Source: Phalacrocorax aristotelis
Lineage: Eukaryota > Chordata > Aves > Suliformes > Phalacrocoracidae
Direction of reading: 5' to 3'
NCBI RefSeq assembly: GCF_949628215.1
Contig: NW_027441273.1
Span: 25,458-89,457 of the forward strand
Length of the DNA stretch: 64,000 nt
Within the stretch, counting starts at the first letter, position 1, and each line of letters begins with the position of its first letter. Below are positions 34,641 through 46,742 of this stretch, piece by piece. A program made the position numbers and the translations under genes. The notes under the pieces were generated by a model that was given only the letters and a program-made list of their open reading frames with translations, did no database searches and was not told the DNA's origin.

Positions 34641-36245
34641 CCGTAGCACAGCACGGCGGCAGCGGCACGATCTCCGTGACTCTTCTCTGGGGCAAGACCC
34701 GCGCCGGCTCTGGGTCACGTTCGCCGGGATAACGGAACTGTTACTGCGTGCGCAGAGCTCATGTTTCTCTGCACCTTCCCCACTCCCACAGCCCCAGCAG
34801 TGTCAGTCGTTGCCTCCGCACCGCCCACCACCAAAGTGCCTCGAGCATTTTAGTCCTTCTGTCTCGACTGCTTTAAAAATCAGGTGGCCGTTACCGTCCT
34901 CCCTCCTGCCCCACTCACCCCCACCCCACGCCCTAGGGAGGAGAAGCAGCACAAACGACCTGGGGAGAAAGGTCCCCTTTCCCACCCCCCACCCCCCCGG
35001 AGTGAGCCCCATCAGTTGCTGTAGGCCTGCGGCATCAGGGCTGTGACAGGGAGAGCAGCAAGTCAACAGCTCCTAGAGGGTTAAAGAAGAAAATCAATCA
35101 GGGGAACACAGCTGCCCTTCCGAAGGCAGGCTGCCTGGGGTGAGGGGGGCAGCTGTGCTGTCAGGGCACAGGGCAGCCAGGCAGACCAGGTGCCAGTGGC
35201 TGACCTGCAAAGGAGCTGTGCACTGCTGAGCCTTGGGCTTCGTTGGCTTGGCAGCGCCTCGCCTCGCCTCTGCACTGCCAGGACCCTGCTCTGCTCATCC
35301 TGCGTAAGCACAAGGCTTCAGCGAGCACAGAACAGGAGGCCAGGGAGAGGGAGGACGTCACCGGGGAAAAAAAAGTCATGCGGGGGGGCCATTTCAGGGG
35401 AAAGCGTTTGGGAGGGCACAGACACACGCAGAGGGAGGGCGGGGGGAGGACGCGGACACTGCTGGACAGGGGCATGTCTGGGCAGACACGCCACGGGGAA
35501 CATGCATGGGGATGACTGACACCAGGGGGTCCCCCCAGGATAATCCACAACGGGCAACTCACCTGGGCTAACCTGCAGCAGATGATCCGCTCCAGATAAC
35601 TGACCCACTCCGGAGAATCCATTCCAGATAAGCCCCAGCAATGCCCCTCAAACTGCCGGTGTTTCACCCCAAATTTTCCCCAGTTTAGGGTTTTCGGTGG
35701 GTTTATTTAGTTTTGGTGATTTCTGGTTGGATGGTTTGGCTTTTTTTGTTGTTGTTCGGGTTACTTTGGTTTTGTCCGTTTGGGGTTTTTTTTTTTGCTT
35801 TTCCATAAGGTAAAAGTTGGGATTGCTTTTCCAAACGGTTCACTTCCGGGTTTTTTTCACCCTTTCCACAACATTGAAATTGGCGATTTTTTTGCTTTTG
35901 TGCATGAGAATGGTTAGCAGGGTTCCGCCCCCCCACCCCCGCTTTTTTTACCCCCCTCCTTTCCAACTGCACAAACCCAGCAGGAGTGGGCTTTCCCAAG
36001 AGCCCCGAATTGTTTTCTTTCCCCCAAACCTGTTTGGGGTTTTTCACCCCCCATTGCAGACCCAGACTCAGGGGCTTTGGAGTGTGTGTCTGCCCTGGCA
36101 GCAGCTCCCAGGCTGCCTACGCAGCCCCAGAGGGGAAAGTCCCCATTTGGGGGAATCGGCCCCAAATCGGGATGGGAGAAGGAGAACGGGGAAGGGGCAG
36201 CATTTGAAAGCGCTTTTGTGCCTTCAGTTGATTGGGGGGTGGGGT
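34641..36245. repeat. Diverged paralogue of the array-flanking block
   Basis: Continues from the minisatellite in the same order as the flank block at 21,261-22,045: the CTCTGCACCTT segment at about 34,770, the CCTCGAGCATTT segment at about 34,838, GGCATCAGGG near 35,031, then TTGCTTTTCCAAAC near 35,824 and GGGGAATCGGCCCCAAAT near 36,151. About 630 bp (35,056-35,690) has no counterpart in the flank block. Identity is clearly lower than between the two flank copies, so this is an older duplicate. No gene recognised. Confidence 0.75.
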
Positions 36246-36279
36246 GTGTGTCTAATTTTTAAATCTTCTCTATAAACAT

Positions 36280-36960
36280 CTCTATCAACATGGTTTCTTT
36301 GCATTTTAAAACCTTACATAGCATAGGCATTTGCACTATGTGTCTACTTACACATCCTTACGGAGTACATCTATATTTTATATATACTATCTGTTTTACA
36401 TTTACATACAACACCTGTTTAGACTTAGCTACTATATTTACACTTACACCTATTTAGGCTATTTACACTTACACAGAATATCTCTTTACACATACCTGTT
36501 TAGACTTCCATATTAACACGTACATAAAACAGCTATTTAGGCTAGCTATCTGCTTACTTACCCTTTGACACTTCAATCTTTTTCGACTTCTCTATTTAGA
36601 CATCTACTTACAGTTATACCTCGGCTTATTTCACTCTATATAACCTCTATTTAGATTACAAATCTACTTAGACTATGTAACACACACTAAGCGTAGATGC
36701 TCGCTCTAGTCAGACTTTCTTCTGCTTTGAATTCCTTCATCTATCCTTTTCACTTTAAACTCCTTTATTTTTTGATCTAGATATGTAGACGGTCGAGTTA
36801 CTTTTGTGTTTTAAAACCCTGTATCTCGATGCAGAATTTTTGTATCCTGAAATCCGTTATATAATATAGGAGAGAGAAGTTCTTATTTCAAAATCCCTTT
36901 ATACATCTATAAATTAATATTACACATGTCAATATATATAAGAGGTTTTTGTAATAGCCC
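36280..36960. repeat. AT-rich degenerate short repeat
   Basis: Strong switch to AT-rich DNA. Phrases such as CTATTTAGGCTA, TGTTTAGACTT and TTTACACTTACAC recur irregularly at about 20-40 bp from 36,331 to 36,680. Looks like an old minisatellite. No gene. Confidence 0.5.
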
Positions 36961-37540
36961 CCCTGAATTTTCAGGCATTTTGGGGCTGTAACCCCCCTTT
37001 TTGGGGGGGAACCCCTACATGACGCCCCCACTCACCTGTTCCTCTGTCGCATTATCAGCTCCCCCAGTGACACCGGGGCACCCCACATGACATCATCACA
37101 CCCCCCCCAGGACTCCCCCTATTTTATTCACCCCCAAGAAGGGCACTAAACAAGGGAATCTGCTCCAACCTGCAGCTCATTACTTTAATAGTGCCATTTA
37201 CAAAGGTACACGCACACCCCTCCCACACCCCCCAGAAAAGGGGGAGCTCTGCTAAAATCTAAAAGGTGGGGCAGCCCCCCAAACAGCTGCAGCCCCCCCA
37301 GCCCCTGTCCGCAGGCTGGCGGCTGCCCCACGGCAGAGCAGGAGCGTGCCAGAGGACGGTGTCACGTCTCTCTCGGGCTCCGCTCGGACATGTTCCCGCA
37401 CTGGGACGGGCTCCCCGGGGTGACAAACAGCCCCGGTCCCTGGGGGCCCCGACTCTCCCCACCGGGCAGCCCTCGCGGCCGCACCTGCGGGGCACCCGCT
37501 GGAGACAGAGCCAGGAGCCTCCAGGCCGAGGGATGGCCCC
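36961..37540. other. GC-rich spacer, possible 3' end of a minus-strand transcript
   Basis: C-rich plus strand. The minus strand has ATTAAA at about 37,186-37,191 near a TTTGTAAATGGC stretch. Nothing else supports a gene end. Confidence 0.25.
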
Positions 37541-37544
37541 TTAC

Positions 37545-37605
37545 CTTCACCACGCTTAACGACCGGCAGGCATCTCTTGAGCATCACGAGACACTTAGAC
37601 GACAT
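37545..37605 (-). other. Candidate 61-nt exon, minus strand
   Basis: Bounded by a good acceptor (TTTCTGTTTTTCAG before 37,605) and a good donor (GAAG|GTAAGG at 37,545/37,544). It opens with an ATG and stays open (MSSKCLVMLKRCLPVV), but the peptide is not one I recognise and no partner exon is identified. A chance pairing of splice signals is quite possible. Confidence 0.3.
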
Positions 37606-39857
37606 CTGAAAAACAGAAATCCCAAACTATATTTCAGCACGTTAATAAAATAGCACAGAAGAAAATGGAGGAGCTCAGTCAGCATAAGGGGTAGGAAGGA
37701 AATTGAGCCGCAGGAAGATTCCAGGCACACGGGTCATGTCAAAACACAACACATCCTTTAAAAGCTAGAGTGATTGGAACGCTTGAAAACGGTATTAAGA
37801 CTAACCGATACCATTTTGAACAGATCCTTCGCGTAACACTGAACGCTCTGGCTGGTGCTGGAAAACGTCTCATCCCTTCCTTACGGCACCGCTGCGGGGA
37901 GATAACCCCGTGAGGCTGCGGGGCAAAGTTGTACCGGAACCGGAACCTCCGCTTACAGACCCACCGCAGCAGCTACAGCCCTCGCCCTGCCGCCGCACGT
38001 CTTGCTGCCTGGCTCCACGAAGCCTGAAGTGAAGCGTGTCAAACTTGAAAGAGTAACGTAAAAAATTAAGAATAAATCTCAGTAATTCACTTTGTGCTGA
38101 GAAGGCGGGCGCGTGTTTACGCACATCCAATATGAGCGTCTAGGCTCTAAAAGCTTTCCATTTTCCTTCTGCGTTCATTCAACTCGCACAGCCGTTCACG
38201 CGCGTCATTCCATTATCTATCTCCAAAATACACAGCAGCAACGTGACTGGGGAGTTTTGGCGCGTTACGGAGTCGGGAGGGACGTCCGCCCAGCTGCCCC
38301 GCCCAAGAGATGCTGCTGAACTGCCAGGGAAACGCGCGTCGAAAGCGAGACTGAAATAAAATACTTAAGAGCGCTCCCTCAAAATACCGGCAGGAAACAC
38401 CCCCCCACAACATTCAGTCGCCCCTCATTAAATATTTACAACAAATACCTACCTGCTTAAGTACACCTAACAAATCGTACCCTACATCTGCTTGGCAGTT
38501 ACAGCTGAAAGAGCGCAAGTCACATCGTAAATCAGACGATGTTAGCTTTTTTTTAAACTTTCATTTATGACAGAAGAATCGGTGAGTGAAGAGATCCCCG
38601 ATACAGTTTTACTTTTTTGGGGGGGAAAAAAATACCACAACAAAAAACCACACAAATCAAATCCCCTGTGTTGCAATACACGGGGCTACCAAGAAGGACC
38701 GGCAGACCTGCTAATGCGTTTGGCTGTACCGAAGCATGCAGGGGAACCGTATTTTATGGTATCTCGACTGTTACAACTGAGAACCCAAGCACTACCAATG
38801 CCATCAACCTTTGGAGTATGTGCTGTGCTTGGATCTCCGCAAGGACCATGGATTTTTTTATCTTTAAAAAAAAGCAATACTTTGCAAGTCTTGTGCTGAT
38901 GAGTTCTACTGACAAAGACATCGTCTCTAAGATGCACTCTGATGGCAAGTTCATAGAATGCAACCTCACTGAATAAGAAATATCTCAATTCTTCAAAATC
39001 TCTTTCTAACCAAAGTCACACCGTGGGGCTTTCAGATGGGTCAGATTATGCATCCTTTCACAACAAGAAACACACCAGCTAACCAGGATATTCTTGCAGT
39101 GGCCAGGTGCCTCTTCATCATAAGAAAAAAACCCAGAGCCAGCAATAAGTATCACACAGGTCAACACAGATCTCTTCCAGAGCACCCCCCTCATCAAAAC
39201 GAACATGCCCATCGGCTCACCTGCTCTGCACAGATTCCAGCATCACACCCCGCTTCCGTCATCGCTTGTGGCACCAAACGTATCAACACTCAGTAAACTA
39301 CCGTTACGCTCGTGAGAAATCACCGCCCCGTGACTTCCTCATTACTACCCAGCTCACTTCTAATGCTCATACGCCGTTCCAAAGACGGCCCACGTGTTAC
39401 CTACAAAACTGAAGAGCTCGACGACGGACCACAGCATTCTCTGGTCTTAGATGCTGGCCGCTGCCCCACCTTCTCAGACCTCTCATAGGCGTGCGGCAGC
39501 AGCACTCCGAGCCTGCCAGCGGCACCTGCAAAAAGCCAAGCGAAAAGGCACCTCCTGAGATGCTGCCCGATGCCACAGCCTGCCCGCACCGATCCCCGTC
39601 TCGCACCCCTTTCCCTCGACAGCCTCCCACCCGGCCTACGTCACTTGCAGCTGAACATGGCACCTCGCCCGCCGTCCGTAACACCCAAACGACACGCGTT
39701 GCTTATAACTTCACCAGCAACACAACACCTCAGAAAAGAGCTGCTACTTCAGCCCACCAATCACCACTTGCCTTGCTCGACTTGCCTCCTTTGCTCATTG
39801 CTACGCTACTTCAAAACCAAAACAAAAGACAAACGCAAGGAGCAATGGAGTCATAGA
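37606..39857. other. Spacer, no gene recognised
   Basis: Single-copy DNA with moderate GC. Open frames of 100-120 codons at 38,567-38,976 overlap in several frames, and none shows a known domain. Confidence 0.4.
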
Positions 39858-40270
39858 GGCATCGGTCACATCTTCCCTCTATATACACCACGCACCAACT
39901 CACCCGCTTACATCGGTCCCCTCAGTTCCCCTCCGTCGCCCTGCACGACTCGTCCCTCGGCATCTCCAAAACCAATACGAAACAAGTCGCCTGGTTGCAC
40001 AGCAGTACCTTAACTGTTCCTGAACACCGACTATAACCTGCCATTAAAAACAAACATATGACATCAAACATGAAGCCCTACGCACGTACAAGCTTGAACA
40101 CCCTGCAGAGGTAATCTGCTCAGCTGAACTCTAGCTGCCTCTCCCAGATAGCCACGGTCACGGCCTCCGAGCCCACAAAACGTCACGGTGATTACGGTCC
40201 TTGCCTGCTGAGGAGGGCCACTCCATCCGAGATGACGGTACCACCTTTCCCCCAACAGCCTTAGCATAGC
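39858..40270. repeat. Diverged repeat, copy 1 of local pair
   Basis: Similar in order to 40,908-41,330 and to 22,190-22,460 in the array flank: shared landmarks are CATCTTCCCT, CCCTGCAC, GAACAAGTC, the CCATTAAA stretch, GCACGTACAAGC, TAGCTGCCTCTCCCAGA and CTTGCCTGCTG. It links the spacer to the array flank as an old dispersed duplicate. Confidence 0.65.
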
Positions 40271-40907
40271 AACAGATGAACCCTAAGCTCTCATCGCTGT
40301 GCCACCTACCTGACTCTACACGGCCAGCAAGGCGGCTCCGAGCCAAACTCGCAAAACGCACACACCAACGCTATGAGAAACGCTACAAACTGCGCGCCTC
40401 CAAGACGAGAGAACGCTCTTGGCAAACACAGAGACAACTGGACGGAAGAGCTCGTCCAGCAACAAGACCTGCAGAACCCTGACAGTGATGCAAGGAGGCC
40501 CTAACGAGATCCAAAATGATTAGAAGAGCGTCAGGGCCCGTGACAAGAAGTTCCTCTCAAAACTGAGAGGGAGGAGGCACAAGAAGCCCAGCTACAAGAC
40601 CTAAGAATGTAAGGATGCAGGGAAGAAATCACGCTCCCTGAAAACAGACAGCGACAGAGCAGAGCTGTTCACGCATCTGGGAACGACGCCGCAGACGACA
40701 ACTGCCCAGAAACTCCTCAAACATCAGAGCGATCCACGCTTTAAACTGTAACGCAAAAAGCAGCACCCGATGGGCGCCGGCCCCACAATTAGAACCTTGC
40801 CAGCCCCTAGGGATAGCGCTGTGCTCCTGAGAGCAAAGAGAACAAAGTCACCAGCCCCATGCGCCCCCTCACTGCGACCCAGCTCACCTGAAATGCTCCT
40901 CAAATAG

Positions 40908-41330
40908 CCTTCAGTCGCATCTTCCCTTTAATCCTGCACACGGACCCGCTGCCTTAGTGTGCTCTACTCAGCTCTGCTCCATCACCCTGCACAGCTCCAT
41001 CTTCATCCTCTGCAAGAACAGCATGATAGAACAAGTCACCTGGACGCACAGCAACAGCTTAACCATTCCACAGGTCTTGCTTCCACGTAGGAATACCATC
41101 TAGAGCCCAACTACTGCATGCCATTAAAGGAAATACCTTCAATCAAATGTTAAGCCCCACGCACGTACAAGCTTGAACAGCTGAGAGGTGCCCTCTGCTC
41201 AGCTAGCACTCTAGCTGCCTCTCCCAGACAGCTACGGTCATCCCCTCGGCACCCACAAAACACCCCGGAAATTACCATCCTCGCCTGCTGCCAACGGCCA
41301 CTCGCTCCGACGAGGGTTGTACGGGCGTTG
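40908..41330. repeat. Diverged repeat, copy 2 of local pair
   Basis: About 1,050 bp after copy 1 and closer to the array flank (for example GAATACCATCTAGAGCCCAA is shared with 22,376). Similarity to the upstream interval continues patchily: AAGACCT and TGCAGGGAA near 41,675-41,700 against 40,598-40,625. Confidence 0.65.
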
Positions 41331-44300
41331 CCAAAACAGTCTCTGCATATTAACATTAACCATATACTCTTATTGCTATTCTTTCCCCCGCTCTACCATT
41401 GCTACACCCCCAGGTGGAGCAGCTCTGACACAGGCATCGACGTGCACGGACCGACACCGCTCACAAATACTACAAGCGACGCGATCGAGGCACCTAAGAA
41501 AATTCTCACCGAGACGACGGACTTCCGGCCCAGAGATGCCACCGGGCGAGAAGATCTATACGGCAGCGAGGAAGAAGCTATAGCATCCGCAGAGAAGTCA
41601 CGTACCATCATCACCTGCAATAAAACCATATACCCACAACTAGGACGATGTACGAGCGACAAGCCACTCTTAAAGACCTCAGAACGTTCAGGTGCAGGGA
41701 ACAGGTCCCAGAAAAGGGCTCTGCGTATTCAGACTGCTCTTCAGCAGCAGTACTGAGGCCGCCTTAATCACCGCTGCAAAAAGATGACCTTCTATAAAGG
41801 TCTAATATTTCAGACACAAGACAAATCTATGCAGTAGACTTAAAATGCGAGAAAGGAAGCTCTCGGTTACCATTATGCCGATGAGCCAGGGCTTGCAAAA
41901 CCCTCAATATTGCTACCTAGGTGCCTGCTCAGCACGGAGAACAACAGACACATCGAGACCCGAGTACAGTAAGGAACAAAGACAGACTACAAAATCCACA
42001 CAACAGCACAAGCACAGGCAGGAACTCCCCTGCCTGGCAGATGCTTCTGTTTTGCAGAAAGGACACCACAACCTCTCTCGGCCCAAACGTGTCCGGTCTC
42101 TGAACGGTACCCTCCGCTGATTTTACAACCCCTGCCTGCCCCACCTGCGCTTCCCCCAACCGACCAGCCACCCGCACAAAGACCGCATCGGCCCCTCAGC
42201 TTCCCTTCCAAATCCGGGGGCTCAAAAGCCATCCTTTAAAAAGGCCACACAGGCTACGTAGGATGGGGCTGCGGTCACACGGATACTCTTCATCTCCAAA
42301 CGTGCGGTGCCATCACTCAGCATCGCACCACTCAACGCCGGCCACTTCCGCAACAACAGCCGCCTCGGAAGCGCCGTGAACTTCCGCTCCCCCACGCTCT
42401 AATGAGGCTGGATGTCGTGGCCGCCGCCACCTGCGGTGCCTAGAGAACCAGAGAGACAAGGCGACCCCTGCGCCTGGAAGCAGCCGCCCGCTCACAAACA
42501 ATTCCACACCTCAAAAATAACAGCTGCTACGGCTCCCTGTTCATCGCTCACCTTGCCCAACGAGCTCGGGGCAGACATCCCGCTTTGCATATAGTTTTGT
42601 GAGTCCCTTCATTAACTAGTCACATAGGTGCTCACACTGCACGACCCCTCCGTTGTCACGTGCTGACCTACCTTCTCACGATGCTCTGTTCGCCCCCTCC
42701 CTTCCGTGTCCGGCTCCCTACCGTGCATCTGCACCAACAGCCACATTCCAGACTCATCCTTTCCCCTACTGTGCCAACACGGCTCCGCTCACCTCCCAAT
42801 CCGTGCCTCCCGGGTCAGTGGCCACGTCAGGTGCCTGCTCGCATTCTCGGTCCGTCCCCGATGGCTGGGGAACCGTCACCTTCAATGCCGGGCCCACTTC
42901 TGGGGAAATACGGAGAGGCACACAGAAGTTGGACACTGCTTTCCAAAAGCAAGAGCTCACCGTGCAAAACAAACTAACAAATCCTTTTGACTGACTTGTT
43001 CGGCAACACAGAGACCCCAAAGGCAGAAATCCCAGACGAGTGACCTCACAGCCCGCCCCGTCACAGCACACGACGCCATCTGCTCGCCTTTGCCGTCACG
43101 CCTCGCTCGACTGTCCTGCTTAACCCTCGACCTGTTACTTAAACTGCAAGAAAAAGTCAAACCACGCAACACACAAAAATCACAGTTCGTGTCAGATGAC
43201 TCAAGCACAGGCGGACACTGATAGGCCAAACACCAAAAGCAGTACGGGAAGCAAACAGGCGTGGCTGGTGTAGCGACACACTCTCCCTTTGTAGGTAACT
43301 CACTCCTGAGCGACTCCATGAACAGCCGCGTGGAGAACCTCTCGGCAGACAGCACGCTCGAGTGGCCGCGCTGACACATACGGGGAAGGAGACTGGGCTA
43401 CCGGAGGCTGCTTGCACACAGAACACGACCATTAGCTAACACTTAAACACCCCTTTCCCAACCATTCCCCGGTACCAAGACTTCAAAAACCCCTCCTCTC
43501 CTCCTGAACTGTCAGGGAAGGAACCTCACTCCTTCCCGACAGCTCCTGCCCTGTATTTGCACCCCTAAAGCCCCTCTGTCAGCCGCTCCTCGGGAGCCGC
43601 CCTTCCCACCTCTGCCCCGCGTTCTGCGAGCACCTCCCACCTTCCGGCTTCCCGCAGACTCCGTGCTCTCTACAGGCCCACAAAATAACAGAAGCCCTGA
43701 TGCTTATAATCTACAAGGGACCTGCCGCAAGCTGCAAAGGTTCTCGGGACAACGTGGTACTCTGCGGGCGATCGGGAAAGGCGACGAGCGGTCCCGTACA
43801 CCGACACACACTATGCGTTACGTCCCTGCTGCTTTCTGAAGGAAGGCTAGAGCTCCATATACAGATGTGTACAACACACTCACCCTAACCCCTACCGCAG
43901 CATCTCACCATCAGTCCTATTGAGAGATAACGTCAACAACTTGCACAACACACAGGCAAAACTGGTGGAAAAAATATAAGGTTCTACCTTCAGTCAAGTC
44001 AAAATTCCTGGAAAACAAGACAAAACAAACAAAAAACCTACCACACACAAAAAAACCCAACAAACCACAAACAAAAAAACCCAGACAAAACCATAATACC
44101 CCCACAAAACCAAATAATCCAAAACACACTATTAGACCATCTTGCTACCCCTGAACACCCAACAAAAACTTACTGACCCAAGGGAAAACAAAAGCTCGTA
44201 CAAGTGTACTTCCTAATATATATCTGCTGCTCAACTTTGACTGCTCCTTAATCTCTTACCTCAACCAGAAACCTCCCCATCTCTGAATGTCAAAACACAC

Positions 44301-46166
44301 CTACCCAAAGAGCTTAGACAGCTCAAAACCTGCAACCAACTCAAGGAACAGTACCAGAGAAGCCCAGGAGCAGAATGAGCCTCCCGAAAAAAGGCTGGGG
44401 CTCATCTACCCCAGCGGAATGGCAAAGCAGAACGAAATCTTTTAAGAACCCCTTCTCAAAAAATATCTCTGGTTATAAAGTAAATCATTTATTGTAAAGC
44501 CATCAACCATTCGGAGTCACCTCAACGCTCTCTCTCGCTCAGTCCCTTAACAGAACTAGATCAGTCTCAAAGGACAAAAAACACGAAAAGAAACGTGGAA
44601 ATACACAAGCGTATCGGGAACCGTATGAAGCAGCTAAATTAACACCTCAGTAGCTGGGGCAAAACTAAATTGTGAAGGACAACAAAAAAACACCCCAGGA
44701 GACACATGGATAAAAACAGATGAAGGCTCTCTCTTCTCGCAGAAGCTCAAGGAGAGACATGAGCCAACGGTACACAGCTCTGGGGTATCGGATACCGAAA
44801 AGAAACATACTCGAGACAGAAAACAGACTGCTGTGGAGCACAAAGGTGGCTTTGGCAAAGGTTCTGCCAGGACAAGAGTCACGGTTACAGGGAACGGACA
44901 GCGGCCGGCAGGGGAAACGCCGTCGGCGTGAAGGGGCCAGCGGGGGAAATGCCGCCCTCAGCTAACGCTGCGCTATCAAGCCTTAAGCGAAAACTGCAGA
45001 GTAGTTACAGGAGACGGGCATAAGATGGATGCTGAATATCACTTGATGGTCACAAAATCTCATGGGGATGGGCACCACGTAGCCTCGTGGACACCCCTTA
45101 GACCCAAACGCTTAACGAAAGACGCTTCTTGCCAAAACACAAGCTCGACGAGGAAAAGCCAAAGCTGATGCGGGGGCAACTACTAAAATCTCAGTACGTG
45201 AGCAGGCATTACTTAAGATGGTGCGGTGGTTCTGCCGGGTCCGTCCAACCTGAGCAACGGGTTCTAACGCCTGTCCAGCAGCGTCCATGGTCTCTCTCAC
45301 GGCCTCCCACGTCAGAAACCTCCCCTGCCCAGGACCGCGTTTTGCATGTTCCACCCCTCCCCATCCCCGCAATGAAAATCAAACACAACAAATAAGCAGT
45401 CTACTTCATCTTCGTGGCCTCCAAAAGAAGCTTCCTTCCTCTGCTGAGCGTCGACACCAACATCCTCGTGCCGTTCCTCAAAAGCAAGCTGGTCCTCGGG
45501 TGCCCGTACTGCCAAAAGACGACAAAACGATTATGCTCTTATAACGAGCTCCATCATCCTCTCCTCCTTCAGGAAATCGAGTCCCGATTGCTACATACCA
45601 GAAGTTTGTGCAGTAGATGGCCGAGGCCAGCCCCGTAAATGAAGCACTCTGTGACCCTGCTTTCTCTTTTGGCCACAGCACCCGCCACTGGGGAGCCCCA
45701 AACCCCTTCGTGACTCCCTACGAAAACCAGATACAACTAGTTCAAAACATCTGGCAGGTGAGAGATGACCGACAAACACGTACAGCCCACCTTACCCTCA
45801 AACCAGCCAGAGAGCTGACTTCCTCCCCCACTGAACTCTCATCTTCGACAAATTCACCAAACAGAACAATGTTTACACTGAACAGAACAAAACCCTTACC
45901 CTCTGACACTCCGAAACGGGTTTGTGCACCCACAAAATATATATATTCATGCTACCGACCCACGTACCACACTTCCTCAGGGTCAGCCCCACAGAGACAG
46001 GAGAACGCCCAATGCTCTCTCCATGGATACCCCGATGCTCCGCTCCCTTCTTTGCTGCTCCTGTCACGGGAAAACGCTGGGAATAAAAAAAGGTTCAGAG
46101 AAGCAAAACAATAAACAATAGGGAGAGGGACCAGCGCAAAGGAATAGAGAGAGGAAGAGACGAACA
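41331..46166. other. Spacer up to array B, no gene recognised
   Basis: Includes ETS-like ACTTCCGC sites near 42,350 and 42,382, an A/C-rich low-complexity stretch at 44,010-44,130, and a modest purine-rich run just before array B (46,090-46,166). Open frames up to 165 codons (45,617-46,114) show no recognisable domain. Confidence 0.4.
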
Positions 46167-46342
46167 GGAAGGACAGACAACCCCATCCTGAGCACAGCCT
46201 CTGGGAGAGGGAAAGAGGAAACAGCAACCGTTATTACCGCAGATCAACCCTGACCAAAGCCTCCTTCCACAGGGGCTTCTGGACACACCGCTCCTTCCCC
46301 GCGCTACTGCTACGGGCCCCTGCGCCGAGGGGGAATCCAGTG
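46167..46342. repeat. Displaced unit fragment at left edge of array B
   Basis: About 176 bp similar, though diverged, to unit positions 779-957 (CpG segment). It is joined abruptly at 46,342/46,343 to sequence matching unit position 10 onward. The pieces are out of normal order, and the join shows about one base of microhomology. This marks the start of array B after single-copy spacer DNA. Confidence 0.8.
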
Positions 46343-46742
46343 CAGGCAGAGAGAGGCAGAGAAAAGTAGCCACAGGCTACAGGACAGAGAGAGGGAGGAC
46401 TGAAAAGACGGGGAGGCAGGGAGCCACTCAGAGCGAGATGGAGAAAGAAGGTGCGGGGGCGCGCAAAAAAAACAAAACAAAAACAAACAAAAAAAAATTT
46501 TGCAGCAGGTAAGGAAAGAGAGGGGGCCGGGGGAGAGACAGGGAGGGCCCAGGATGTACAAGAGAGGCAACGGGGCCCCAGTGGCCCAGGACTCACCGCA
46601 ACTCTCGCTCTCAGCGCTGCTGGCACAATTTAGCCGTTCAGATGCTTCTTTCCCCTCCTCTCCTCCCTGCCTCTTCTGCAGCTCCAGACTCTAGGCCGAC
46701 CTCCACCTAAAGAGGATACGTGGGTGTCTTACCGCTCTTACG

